A stretch of 64,000 nucleotides of DNA, from positions 744,001 to 808,000 of the forward strand of contig NZ_CP110854.1 of assembly GCF_027594745.1 (NCBI RefSeq), written 5' to 3'. The DNA is from Saprospira grandis (GTDB lineage Bacteria > Bacteroidota > Bacteroidia > Chitinophagales > Saprospiraceae). Below the pieces are notes generated by a model, which was not told where the DNA came from, made no database searches, and worked only from the letters and a program-made list of their open reading frames with translations. Positions 25,812-33,582 of this stretch are shown in pieces (positions within the stretch are counted from its first letter, which is position 1; every line of letters begins with the position of its first letter). The translations under genes and the position numbers were made by a program.

Positions 25812-25881
25812 AAAAAAAGGGCAGCAAAAACATTTAGTTTTTGCTGCCCTTCCCTATTTGAAAGCCGCTAATTGAAAGGCC
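25812..25881 (+). repeat. Hairpin-plus-tail repeat, copy B2
   Basis: The same 14-bp hairpin (25818-25831 with 25837-25850) and the same GAAAGCCGCTAATTGAAAGG tail as at 22372. Together with B1 it brackets the darTG-lipoprotein segment. Confidence 0.85.
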
Positions 25882-25896
25882 GCTGCATTTTTTGCA

Positions 25897-25931
25897 CAAA
25901 AAAAACCTCTAAGCCTAAACTTAGAGGTTTT
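25897..25931 (-). terminator. tRNA-Phe terminator
   Basis: A 12-bp stem AAAACCTCTAAG (25902-25913 with 25920-25931), loop CCTAAA; the A-run at 25897-25905 gives the minus-strand U-run just 3' of the tRNA. Confidence 0.85.
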
Positions 25932-25935
25932 GAAG

Positions 25936-26008
25936 TGGTTTCGGGCGGACTCGAACCGCCGACACACGGATTTTCAGTCCGATGCTCTACCAGCTGAGCT
26001 ACGAAACC
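25936..26008 (-). tRNA. tRNA-Phe (anticodon GAA)
   Basis: A 73-nt tRNA on the minus strand: acceptor GGTTTCG paired with CGAAACC, D-arm GCTCAGCTGGTAGAGC, anticodon loop CTGAAAA with anticodon GAA, T-arm GGCGGTTCGAGTCCGCC, discriminator A. The CCA end is not encoded. The top anticodon-stem pair (27-43) is U-U. It has its own promoter and terminator and sits at the edge of the darTG-containing island, a typical insertion neighbourhood. Confidence 0.97.
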
Positions 26009-26031
26009 AGCCGTTTGCTTTGTCAGCGACA

Positions 26032-26064
26032 CAAATATAGGACATCTATAGGCAGAAAAACAAA
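26032..26064 (-). promoter_or_regulatory. tRNA-Phe promoter
   Basis: On the minus strand TTTG (26064-26061), 21 nt, then TATATTTG (26039-26032): a full match to the Bacteroidota -33/-7 consensus. Predicted start is about 15-18 nt before the mature 5' end. Confidence 0.75.
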
Positions 26065-26178
26065 TTTTATCCGCAAAAAAATTAACCGCAAAATATAGTC
26101 TCCTGATTATGAGACAGAAAAATTTTATTTTTTATCCAAAAAGAAAAATAGCGCCATTTTCTAACCCCATTAAAGCAA

Positions 26179-26340
26179 AAGCCGAAGGCCAGGCAACAAT
26201 GGGCTGAGCGCTGCGAAAGGGTGGCCGAAGGCCAGACCAAGTTTTTTGAGCGTAGCGAAAAAAACGCAGGGCCGAGCAGACCTGCGAGCCCTGAAGCATA
26301 GCGACCCAAGGCCGTAGGCCGCAGGGACTGCCCCAAAAAA
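26179..26340 (+). repeat. GC-rich interspersed element, copy 10 (forward)
   Basis: Variant copy: GCCGAAGGCC, GGGCTGAGCGCTGCGAAAGG, GTGGCCGAAGGCCAGACC, a TTTTTTGAGCGTAGCGAAAAAA stem, GGGCCGAGCAGACCTGCGAG, CCCTGAAGCATAGCG, GGCCGTAGGCC and CAGGGACTGCCCCAAAAAA. Confidence 0.8.
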
Positions 26341-26348
26341 TAAAAAAA

Positions 26349-27155
26349 TTATTCCTCCCAACGATATACCCGTATTTCATTTTCGTAGGCCAAATATAAA
26401 CGGTAGGCCTGATAACGCAAGGCTTTGAGGCCCTGGGTGGGAATGCCCGACTTTTTTAAATCAATTTTTCGCTGCTGAAAACTTTGAAGATGAATGCGCT
26501 GCCAATGCTGCTGATGATCCAACCAAGATAAATAAGGGCCCGTGAGTTGTAGGCTGCGCGCATCGGGCAAAGGAATTTTGCGCAAAAAATTGCCGAATAA
26601 ATCGAAGAGGTATAAAGCATTGCCCTCTTCCCAAAGTGCTAATTTATCTTGGCTCTCCCAAAGACGAGTAGGCAAAAAATCATCTCGCAAAATGGACCAT
26701 AATTCGGCCGTTTCGATTAAAACTTGGCCATCGGGACTCATTTTTTTGAGTTGGAAGTCAATCGCATCGAACAACCAAATTTTTTGGTCCGAACTGCCCG
26801 AAAGCGCATCCACCTGCAATAAATCCCAATCATTGAGATCTAAACTTTGCATTTGGCCCAATCTGCGGTCCAACAATAAAACTTCTTGAAAATCGGAAAA
26901 GAAAATGAGGGGCTGAAAGGGATTACTCACATCCAATTCCTCTATTGTGCCCCGATTGTTTTGGCTAAAACTGTATAACTTTTGGCCCTCGCCATCGTAT
27001 TTGTCGATTTTTTTGCCGTCCGCCGATACTATATATAGTTGTTGCAGATGATCGAGGCGAATCAAACTACTTTTTTGCGGAATGCTCCAAAGTAATTCTT
27101 GGCCCTGAGCCCAAAAAGAGAGGAAAAAAAAGAAGAGCAGAAAAAAATGGCGCAT
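26349..27155 (-). CDS. Exported beta-propeller-like protein
   Basis: A 268-residue exported protein: signal peptide ending WAQGQ, then repeated strand patterns (LYIVSADGKKIDKYDGEGQ, IWLFDAIDFQLKKMSPDGQ, LYLFDLFGNFLRKIPLPDA) typical of a six-bladed NHL/SMP-30-like propeller. It lies 9 bp after lpxH and is the second gene of that unit. The same kind of protein is common in Bacteroidota with no assigned role. Confidence 0.65.
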   Translation of the reverse strand: MRHFFLLFFFFLSFWAQGQELLWSIPQKSSLIRLDHLQQLYIVSADGKKIDKYDGEGQKLYSFSQNNRGTIEELDVSNPFQPLIFFSDFQEVLLLDRRLGQMQSLDLNDWDLLQVDALSGSSDQKIWLFDAIDFQLKKMSPDGQVLIETAELWSILRDDFLPTRLWESQDKLALWEEGNALYLFDLFGNFLRKIPLPDARSLQLTGPYLSWLDHQQHWQRIHLQSFQQRKIDLKKSGIPTQGLKALRYQAYRLYLAYENEIRVYRWEE

Positions 27156-27164
27156 AAAAAAAGA

Positions 27165-27962
27165 TTAAGTCGGAAGCTCGGCCAAATTTTGTTCAGCTAA
27201 AATATCCAAGCCCTCCGGATGTTCAAAATAATGCAAACGCAACTTTCCATCTTCTAAACGAGCAAAAGTGGGCTGCGAAAACCAGTCGCCCAAGTTAATA
27301 TAACGGCGACCGCTTTCATCTAAGCGCAGGTCTTGTGCCAAATGTCGATGGCCAAACATAAAAAACTTAACTGCTGGGCAACGCTCTTTTTTTCGCTGGC
27401 AATATAAAATTAACCACTCTTTTTCGCTGCCTAAAAAATTTTGGGGACCATCTTGGGCGGCTCGACTAGAATGCGAAAAAAATTGCGCCAGAGCCGCTCC
27501 AATATCTGGATGCAACCAACGAAACAACCACTGGCAAAAAGAATTTCTAAAAATTTTCTTGATGAATTTGTAGCCATGATCGCCTGGCCCCAAGCCATCG
27601 CCATGCCCAATCAAAAAGTTTTGGCCCTGCAAACAAACTTGAATCGGATCGCGATGAATTTTTGCGCCCAACTCTTTTTCAAAGTAATCAAACATCCAGA
27701 CATCATGATTACCCGTGAAAAAATGTAAATCTAGGCCCCGATCGGCCAATTGCGCCAAAAGCCCCAAACTTCTCAAAAAACCTTTGGGCACCACCGTTTT
27801 GTACTCAAACCAAAAGTCAAAAATATCACCGACCAAATAAAGGGCTTCGGCCTCTTCATCGGCTAAAATAGTTTGCAACCAACGCACAAACTGTTTTTCT
27901 CTTTCTGCCGAATTGGCTACTCCCAAATGAATATCTGAAGCAAAATAAATACGAGCGGACAT
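27165..27962 (-). CDS. lpxH: UDP-2,3-diacylglucosamine diphosphatase
   Basis: A 265-residue calcineurin-like metallophosphoesterase of the LpxH type, which makes lipid X (2,3-diacylglucosamine 1-phosphate) in lipid A synthesis at the inner membrane face. The metal motifs are in order: ASDIHLG, VGDIFDFWFEY, TGNHDVWMFDY, LIGHGDGLGPGD and MFGHRHLAQ. The middle cap (FIKKIFRNSFCQWLFRWLHP) is hydrophobic and basic as expected for membrane contact. An open frame starts at a TTG (27986); the ATG at 27962 gives MSARIYFASDIHLG and was chosen. Confidence 0.92.
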   Translation of the reverse strand: MSARIYFASDIHLGVANSAEREKQFVRWLQTILADEEAEALYLVGDIFDFWFEYKTVVPKGFLRSLGLLAQLADRGLDLHFFTGNHDVWMFDYFEKELGAKIHRDPIQVCLQGQNFLIGHGDGLGPGDHGYKFIKKIFRNSFCQWLFRWLHPDIGAALAQFFSHSSRAAQDGPQNFLGSEKEWLILYCQRKKERCPAVKFFMFGHRHLAQDLRLDESGRRYINLGDWFSQPTFARLEDGKLRLHYFEHPEGLDILAEQNLAELPT

Positions 27963-28265
27963 GATTTTTATAGCTGTTTGCCGCAAGATACCAAAAAGCA
28001 GTGGCGACTTCGATATAGATTCCTTAAAATAAAGCCTTTGCTCTAGCCGTTAGAAAAGTAGTCCGCTGGGCAAGTTAGTTTTAAATCAGTGCATTAAGGA
28101 ATTGCTAATTGTGACCGAAGGAAAAAAAATGCGTCACATTTAAGGTTTTTCTTCCGTTTCTTTGCGGAGCAAGTAAAAGTTAAGTCTCTAAGATTTTTCT
28201 TCCCCCACTATTTTGGCGCTTTTTTCGCACTAAAGTAGTTTATCAGCAAAAAATACACTACTACT

Positions 28266-29156
28266 ATGAATTTGAGCATCAAGCAGCCTTTTCTGCAGCT
28301 CGTTTACTTGGGCGCGATGATGAGTTTACTCTACATCAGTTATTTTCCCGGCGATTCTGCCTTTGCCCAAAAAATTGCCGCCGAGAGTCTAAGCATTATG
28401 TTTGGTCTTTTTTTAGTTGGCGGAATTTTTCTTTTTCTCAAGCGGCCCTACCTCATGTTACAATCTTGGTTGGCTTGCATGAGTTTTTGTTATTTTCTCA
28501 AAGGCAGCAGCGACAGTTTTTATTATGCTTCGGCCCAACAGCAACAACCCGTTTTTCAACTTTTACAATTGGACCTCAAAGCGGTTTTGCCCGAAGAAAA
28601 AACGGTTTTATTAGATCAGCTCAGTCATTTGCAAGCCGATTTAATTTACCTGCAGGCTGATCAGAGCGCAGATGCTTGCTTAGCCGAAATTGAAAAGAAA
28701 TATAGCCATAAATATGAGTTGGAGACTAAAAACTCTTGGGTCTACAGCCAACGCCCTTTAATTATAGACTCTAGCAACTGGACCTTTGCGCCCCTACTTA
28801 TTGATACGCAGGCGCAAATTCGCTTGCTTTGTTTGCCTCAAAACAAACAAGAGCCGCTCAATTCAAAAAAATTACAACAACTGAGCAGACATTCTGCTTT
28901 TATTGGAGCCGCACCTCTTTTTGTTGTTAGTTGGAGCCAAGACCTCCCTTGGTCTGAAGAATTGCGCAATCTTCGCCAAAGTTTAGAACTAGAAGATAGC
29001 CGCCTCGATATTAACTGGCAAACGGAAGGGCAACATATTTTTCACTCCAAAGAATTGCGCTGCCTAGAACTAAACTCGCCCATTGAAGCTCGTTCTTTGT
29101 TTGGCCGCTACCAAATGCAAAAAACAACAGCCACTGCCGCTGCATCTTATCTATAA
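28266..29156 (+). CDS. Membrane protein with degenerate EEP-type (nuclease/phosphatase fold) domain
   Basis: A 296-residue protein with about three N-terminal membrane helices (about 10-25, 43-60, 66-82) and a C-terminal soluble domain. The domain follows the layout of membrane-attached endonuclease/exonuclease/phosphatase proteins: VFQLLQLDL, LQADLIYLQ (where active members have LQE), VYSQRPLII, VVSWSQDLPWSEELRNL (where active members have GDFN...PWS) and GQHIFHSKEL (where active members have DHIF). The key Glu, Asp, Asn and Asp-His are absent, so if the fold assignment is right it is catalytically dead. This is a pattern-level inference. A terminator follows. Confidence 0.5.
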   Translation: MNLSIKQPFLQLVYLGAMMSLLYISYFPGDSAFAQKIAAESLSIMFGLFLVGGIFLFLKRPYLMLQSWLACMSFCYFLKGSSDSFYYASAQQQQPVFQLLQLDLKAVLPEEKTVLLDQLSHLQADLIYLQADQSADACLAEIEKKYSHKYELETKNSWVYSQRPLIIDSSNWTFAPLLIDTQAQIRLLCLPQNKQEPLNSKKLQQLSRHSAFIGAAPLFVVSWSQDLPWSEELRNLRQSLELEDSRLDINWQTEGQHIFHSKELRCLELNSPIEARSLFGRYQMQKTTATAAASYL

Positions 29157-29183
29157 TTTCTTCTTTTTTTTATAGGAGCCCGC

Positions 29184-29217
29184 AAAGCCAAGCTTTTTTA
29201 AGTTTGGCTTTTTTCTT
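29184..29217 (+). terminator. Intrinsic terminator
   Basis: A 12-bp stem AAAGCCAAGCTT (29184-29195 with 29200-29211, one G-U pair), followed by a T-run. It ends the EEP-like gene transcript. Confidence 0.8.
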
Positions 29218-29218
29218 T

Positions 29219-29324
29219 GGCCGCAAAAGGCCCTTTCAATTAGCGGCTTTCAATTAGCAAGCGGTAGAAAAATCAAAAAGATTTTTCTACCGCTTTTTTC
29301 TTTGGTCCAAAAAAGTGGAGGGAA
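29219..29324 (+). repeat. Hairpin-plus-tail repeat, copy C1
   Basis: The tail is the reverse complement of the tail in B1/B2 (CCTTTCAATTAGCGGCTTTC) and is joined to a 16-bp hairpin AAGCGGTAGAAAAATC (29259-29274 with 29280-29295) followed by TTTGGTCCAAAAAAGTGG. The same ~105 bp recurs at 31426-31531 on the other side of the MG2-domain gene; only the loop differs. Confidence 0.85.
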
Positions 29325-29349
29325 TTTTTTTTGTTTGAAAAAGCTGGCC

Positions 29350-31239
29350 TTAATTTACCCAATAAGGCAAAACAGCTCGAAAAGGCTGGCCAGCGCAAAA
29401 TCCTTCTATTTCGATCAAGAACAATCCTTTTTGCTCATTATTATAGTAGCTAATTTCTGCTTCTCCTTTTTCATCGCTGCTTAATGCAGCTTGCCAGAAA
29501 AGAGTGGGACTTAAATTCCCTCTCGGAATAACAAGGCCTTCATTTTTACGCTTTTCCTGATGATAGGCCGCATAATCGGCCACAAAAAATTGGCGGCTAC
29601 TATCCAAATCAACAAAACTTTCTGAGTTGTAAAAAATCATAAGTTTGTTTTTCTGTTGTTTTCTCCCCTGCCCAATATTTTGGTCCATTTTAAACAAAGG
29701 CTGCTTCTCCAGCTTTTTTTCCCTGATTACCGAAATCCCTTCTACATACACATCCCTTGATCGAGAAAGATCTGCCGAAGAAACCAAGGCAAAGTATGCC
29801 TCTGCTAGGCCTTTATTTTCTAACAAGGCCCGAAAACTAAGTCGACTCCCTAAATTTTGAAAATCGAGGGGCAAACTATCCTGCTCAAAATAAAAAGGCA
29901 GCACTACACTATCTCTTTCTAAAGGATAGTCTGAAGCAATACGCAAATCTTCCTCTTCCAAGACTAAATCATGAGGCAAAAAATCTTTTTGATAAACTTC
30001 TCCAGCCAAAATACTAGCTAAGCAATAGGAATACAATACATTGCCCGTTTCTGGATAATAAGTACGAATGTAGTAATCGCCTTCTTTTAGTCCTAACAAA
30101 AGCAACTCCCCATCGGCATTGGTCAAAAAAGTATCTATTAGTTCGGTATTCTGGCGAACAATTAGGGCGACTCCTGGCAGAGGCAAAAAATCATTCCCCA
30201 AACAGCGAAGGTATAATCCAACATCATCCCCAGATAAACTATCTTTTAGGGCTTGTTTTTTTTGGGCCAAGGCCAAACTATCTATCCATTTTTCTCTGCG
30301 AAAAACAACCTCTTGTTTCTGCTCTGGCCTACTGGGTCGTAGATCAATTATTCTTTGTTCTTTAAATCCATGATAGCGCCCGACTAAGCGAATTTTTCTA
30401 GCTTTTTTGAGTGGAAAAGAAAAATCCCCCTCTTCATCTGTTTGAATTTTATCCAATAGCTCATCGGTTTCCGCATCAAAAACACTCAATTTTCTTTTGG
30501 CCAAAGGCAGATTGGGCCAGGCCCAATAAAAACTGCCATTTAAGACGGTCCAAACGCCTTTCTCTATTTTTTCTGTTTGATTTTCGCCTAAAAAATATTG
30601 AATGATATTGGGGTTATTCCAATCTTTTAGACTGGCCAAATGCACCGCAACCGAAAAATCGGCAGATAGGGGTTTTCCCTCTGCATCTTTAAATTGAATG
30701 CCCAAAACCTCCTTTTGTCGAGTTTTATGTTTTTTTGCGGCCAAATTCAAATCTACATTTATGGCTAAGGGCATTTTACTCGACTCTATTTTTTGGGCCT
30801 CTATTTTGGCCTCTTGCTGCAAATTTTCTAATGTAGTTTTTGCTTTTTTTTCTGTCCCTAACTTTTGTACTAGGGCTGGATCATAAAGCCAAATTGTTTT
30901 CTCAAAAAGGGCAGCGCTATCTACATCCATAAAAATTCTCAAGCGATATGCGCCAGCTGTCGCAAATAATGGCCAACTAAAATCGCCTTCGCCTCTTCCT
31001 GCTTGCAAAAGGAAGCGCTTTTTTTTCAACAGCTTTTCATTGGGGGTATAAATTTCTGCATAAAAAACACTGCTGTCGGCCAAAGCTTCCCCATCGGCTT
31101 GGGCATAAACAGAAAACCAAAGAATATCCCCTGCCCGATAAATACTTCGGTCTGTTTGCGCATAGATTCTAGCGGCTTGTCCTTTCAGCAAGGGCGTAAA
31201 AAATAGAGAGATCAATAAACTAAGATAAAGTTGCTTCAT
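29350..31239 (-). CDS. Exported MG2 (macroglobulin)-domain protein
   Basis: A 629-residue exported protein. Signal peptide (LSLLISLFFTPLLKGQ), then an MG2-type domain with the family signature IYAQTDRSIYRAGDILWFSV. Later segments such as FKDAEGKPLSADFSVAV and ISYYNNEQKGLFLIEIEG are typical of Bacteroidota proteins that resemble alpha-2-macroglobulin fragments without the thioester or bait region. It likely sits in the periplasm or on the outer membrane; its ligand is unknown. Single gene, with copies of the same hairpin repeat on both sides. It is Lys/Leu/Phe-rich but compositionally close to the neighbours. Confidence 0.75.
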   Translation of the reverse strand: MKQLYLSLLISLFFTPLLKGQAARIYAQTDRSIYRAGDILWFSVYAQADGEALADSSVFYAEIYTPNEKLLKKKRFLLQAGRGEGDFSWPLFATAGAYRLRIFMDVDSAALFEKTIWLYDPALVQKLGTEKKAKTTLENLQQEAKIEAQKIESSKMPLAINVDLNLAAKKHKTRQKEVLGIQFKDAEGKPLSADFSVAVHLASLKDWNNPNIIQYFLGENQTEKIEKGVWTVLNGSFYWAWPNLPLAKRKLSVFDAETDELLDKIQTDEEGDFSFPLKKARKIRLVGRYHGFKEQRIIDLRPSRPEQKQEVVFRREKWIDSLALAQKKQALKDSLSGDDVGLYLRCLGNDFLPLPGVALIVRQNTELIDTFLTNADGELLLLGLKEGDYYIRTYYPETGNVLYSYCLASILAGEVYQKDFLPHDLVLEEEDLRIASDYPLERDSVVLPFYFEQDSLPLDFQNLGSRLSFRALLENKGLAEAYFALVSSADLSRSRDVYVEGISVIREKKLEKQPLFKMDQNIGQGRKQQKNKLMIFYNSESFVDLDSSRQFFVADYAAYHQEKRKNEGLVIPRGNLSPTLFWQAALSSDEKGEAEISYYNNEQKGLFLIEIEGFCAGQPFRAVLPYWVN

Positions 31240-31271
31240 TTTTTTCTTTTCTATCTAGATGCAGTTTTTTA

Positions 31272-31405
31272 TTTTTTTGGGGCCTCCGCTGCGGCTTTGC
31301 CTTGCGGCGCTACGTTTCGCAGCTCGCTGTTCGCTCGGCCCTGCGCAAAAAACAAGTTTTTTACTCGGTCTGCGGCTGCGCCGCCCTGCTGCACATCGCT
31401 AGGCC
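31272..31405 (-). repeat. GC-rich interspersed element, copy 11 (reverse, subtype 1)
   Basis: TTTTGGGGCCTCCGC, GGCGCTACGTTTCGCAGCTC, GCTGTTCGCTCGGCCCTGCG, stem AAAAAACAAGTTTTTT, GGTCTGCGGCTGCGCCGCCC and TGCTGCACATCGCTAGGCC. It lies just upstream of the MG2 gene start. Confidence 0.85.
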
Positions 31406-31425
31406 GAATAAATGCCCTGCGCTTC

Positions 31426-31531
31426 GGCCGCAAAAGGCCCTTTCAATTAGCGGCTTTCAATTAGCAAGCGGTAGAAAAATCTTTCTGATTTTTCTACCGC
31501 TTTTTTTCTTTGGTCCAAAAAAGTGGAGGGA
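31426..31531 (+). repeat. Hairpin-plus-tail repeat, copy C2
   Basis: Copy of C1 with hairpin 31466-31481 / 31487-31502; the loop is TTTCT instead of AAAAA. Confidence 0.85.
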
Positions 31532-31645
31532 TTTTTTTTGGGTGCAGAAAAAAAGGAGAAAATTATAGTCGAACAGAAAAAAGGCCTCAAAAAAATGGTT
31601 AAATTGAAATGCGAGACCGATTTGCTAAGAAAATTGGCCAGGCGG

Positions 31646-31730
31646 TTTTTACGGTAGGTTAAAACCCACCGCAAAATGGTATCGCTTTGCGATAACCTAT
31701 AGATGAGGGTTGAAACCCTCATGAATTTAG
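31646..31730 (+). repeat. REP-like triple-hairpin unit, full copy
   Basis: Three small palindromes in a row: GGTAGGTTAAAACCCACC, TATCGCTTTGCGATA and ATGAGGGTTGAAACCCTCAT, ending GAATTTAGCGGCGG. Related copies are at 20878 and 60221. Such units resemble REP sequences moved by TnpA-REP (RAYT) enzymes, but no such enzyme is in the window. Confidence 0.7.
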
Positions 31731-31766
31731 CGGCGGCCAGCAAAGCCGGCCGCGGGCCCCAAAAAA
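31731..31766 (+). repeat. Partial GC-rich element end
   Basis: GGCGGCCAGCAAAGCCGGCC followed by GCGGGCCCCAAAAAA: the terminal stem and closing block only, directly joined to the REP-like unit. Confidence 0.6.
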
Positions 31767-31789
31767 TTCCCATCACAAAAAAAATCCTC

Positions 31790-32413
31790 ATGAAAAAAAG
31801 CAGTTTATTTTTACTCTCCCTCTGTTTTGCTAGCTTTTTGGGCGGCTGCCAAGAAAAAAAGCCAGCCAAAGCGACGCCCGTAAAACAAGAAAGTGCCGAC
31901 AGTAGCCAGCAAGAGCAGCCCAAAAAACAAAAAGGCATAGACGAAAAGTACCGAAAATGGATGGAAGCGCAATTTGCAGCCGGAAAAGCTTGTCCAGAAG
32001 CCGATTGTAATCCAGAAACTTGGATGAAAAATATTGAGGCAGGCAAAGAGGGCTGCAATACGGGCCTACCCGATGAAATTCCGAACTGGATGCAAGCCGA
32101 TATCAATGGCGATGGAATTATGGATGCGGTGGCCAATGTGCCGCTTTTGCAATGCGATGGCGGAAAAAGTCAGGCGACCGCCGTACATCTTTTAGTCTTT
32201 TTATCTGATGGCCAAGGAGATTTTGCCGTTTTAGACGATCCTAGCATTTTGCGCAAAGGAGCATCGGTAGAACGCATAGACAGCCTCTTTGCCGATGGGC
32301 GCTTACAGATGTATTATGGAGATTTTGCGCAAGAAGATCCACTTTGCTGCCCTTCTTTGGAAGAGCGAAAGCAATTTAAATATGAAGCCGGATTATTTAA
32401 ATTATTAAAATAA
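31790..32413 (+). CDS. Lipoprotein with calcium-binding-like DxDxDG loop (paralogue 1)
   Basis: A 207-residue lipoprotein (lipobox LGGC, Cys20). After a Lys/Gln-rich linker the soluble domain contains WMQADINGDGIMDAVANVP, then LLQCDGGKSQ; the DINGDGIMD loop is EF-hand/FG-GAP-like and may bind Ca2+. The next gene is a paralogue with the same core. The open frame reaches back to 31703 through repeat sequence; the ATG at 31790 sits before the signal peptide. First of a probable four-gene unit (gaps of 7, 9 and 1 bp). Confidence 0.7.
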   Translation: MKKSSLFLLSLCFASFLGGCQEKKPAKATPVKQESADSSQQEQPKKQKGIDEKYRKWMEAQFAAGKACPEADCNPETWMKNIEAGKEGCNTGLPDEIPNWMQADINGDGIMDAVANVPLLQCDGGKSQATAVHLLVFLSDGQGDFAVLDDPSILRKGASVERIDSLFADGRLQMYYGDFAQEDPLCCPSLEERKQFKYEAGLFKLLK

Positions 32414-32420
32414 AACCCTT

Positions 32421-33026
32421 ATGCTAAACCCTAAAGTTTTGGCCATTGGTCTTTTGGCCCTAAGTCTTGGCGCTTGTAGCCCCGAAAAGCAAGCAGAAAA
32501 AAGCAGTAAAAAACAAGAAGTACAACAAAAAGAAACGCCCAAAAAACAAGCAGAAAAAATTCCGTTTAAGGAATTATATGCGGGTTGGCGCTCGCTTCAA
32601 ATTTCTGCTAAAAAATATGAGTCAGAAAAAAACTGTACGCCAGAAATCACCTTGGCCGATGATTATAAAGGACCAGGAATTGGTTTGCCGCTGGCGGCAG
32701 AATTGGAGGCCAAATTTATAAAAGGCGATATGAATGCCGATGGGCAAGAAGATGCCGCCTTAAATGTGCCTTATTTGCAATGCGATGGTGGAAATGCCCT
32801 GCGTTATGCGAGCATCTCGCTTTTTTTTGTTTCTCAGCCCGATGGCAGCTACCGCATTGTAGAAGATCCTAAAGCTTTAGAAAAGCTAGCGGATATTTTA
32901 AAAATCAAAGCCCTTCGATCGGGAGAAGTAGATATAGAATGCTTCTATCATCGGGATGAGGCTACGATGGGCTATGCGCCAGACAGCAGTTTGGTCAAAA
33001 CCCTTTCTTTTCAGGATTTAATTTAA
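32421..33026 (+). CDS. Lipoprotein with calcium-binding-like DxDxDG loop (paralogue 2)
   Basis: A 201-residue lipoprotein (lipobox LGAC, Cys19), 7 bp after its paralogue. A Lys/Gln-rich linker (SSKKQEVQQKETPKKQ) is followed by GDMNADGQEDAALNVPYLQC, which lines up with the first paralogue's DINGDG...NVPLLQCDGG. Both look like tandem duplicates that have diverged outside this core. Function is unknown; the periplasmic or surface location is from the lipobox. Confidence 0.7.
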   Translation: MLNPKVLAIGLLALSLGACSPEKQAEKSSKKQEVQQKETPKKQAEKIPFKELYAGWRSLQISAKKYESEKNCTPEITLADDYKGPGIGLPLAAELEAKFIKGDMNADGQEDAALNVPYLQCDGGNALRYASISLFFVSQPDGSYRIVEDPKALEKLADILKIKALRSGEVDIECFYHRDEATMGYAPDSSLVKTLSFQDLI

Positions 33027-33035
33027 AAAACAACT

Positions 33036-33581
33036 ATGCAGCCCTCTAAAAAATTGAGTATACATAAAATTTGCAACTACTTTACGGGCTATGAGCTCAT
33101 CAACTACATTTATTGGCAGGAGCAAGCCGTAGGCAAGAACAAAAGCATCTTGTCTAAAAAAGCGGCAGTTTCGGAAAGCTTGCCTCAGCTTTGGATACAT
33201 AATAAAGAGAAGGGGCAACAATATGATCTTTTGGGCCAATTGGATTTGGCCGAGGGAGAATATGCCGAAGGCTTTTTGATTCAGCATTTAGATTTTTCTG
33301 ATGAGCGTTCTTGGCGATTTAATGGTTATGCTTATCAGCAGCATATATTAAATGACTACAATTTTATGCACAAAGATTTTTTGGAGGGCCAAATTTTGGT
33401 TTGGAGTCGAGCGGAAGAGCAAAGACGCTTTTGGTTGCTTGATAGTTTGGGCCAAAAGCATCAGCTCTTGCTCAGTACTGCGGCAAAAGTAGATTGGCGA
33501 ATTGATGTGCGCAGCCGCGAGCTACAAGTCTATCAGCTAGATGCAGAAAAAGGATTAGTCATAAAAACGGTCAAATTATAA
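33036..33581 (+). CDS. Uncharacterised protein
   Basis: A 181-residue protein without signal peptide or membrane helix, rich in Tyr, Trp, Gln and Lys. No motif is recognised. It is the third gene of the lipoprotein-methyltransferase unit and ends 1 bp before the methyltransferase gene, so it is very likely real and co-translated. Confidence 0.6.
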   Translation: MQPSKKLSIHKICNYFTGYELINYIYWQEQAVGKNKSILSKKAAVSESLPQLWIHNKEKGQQYDLLGQLDLAEGEYAEGFLIQHLDFSDERSWRFNGYAYQQHILNDYNFMHKDFLEGQILVWSRAEEQRRFWLLDSLGQKHQLLLSTAAKVDWRIDVRSRELQVYQLDAEKGLVIKTVKL

Positions 33582-33582
33582 T

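Noticed and set aside
22339..25881. An insertion sequence or integrative element carrying darTG
   Set aside because: No transposase, integrase or terminal inverted repeats were found; the boundaries are long direct repeats, which better fit homologous recombination.
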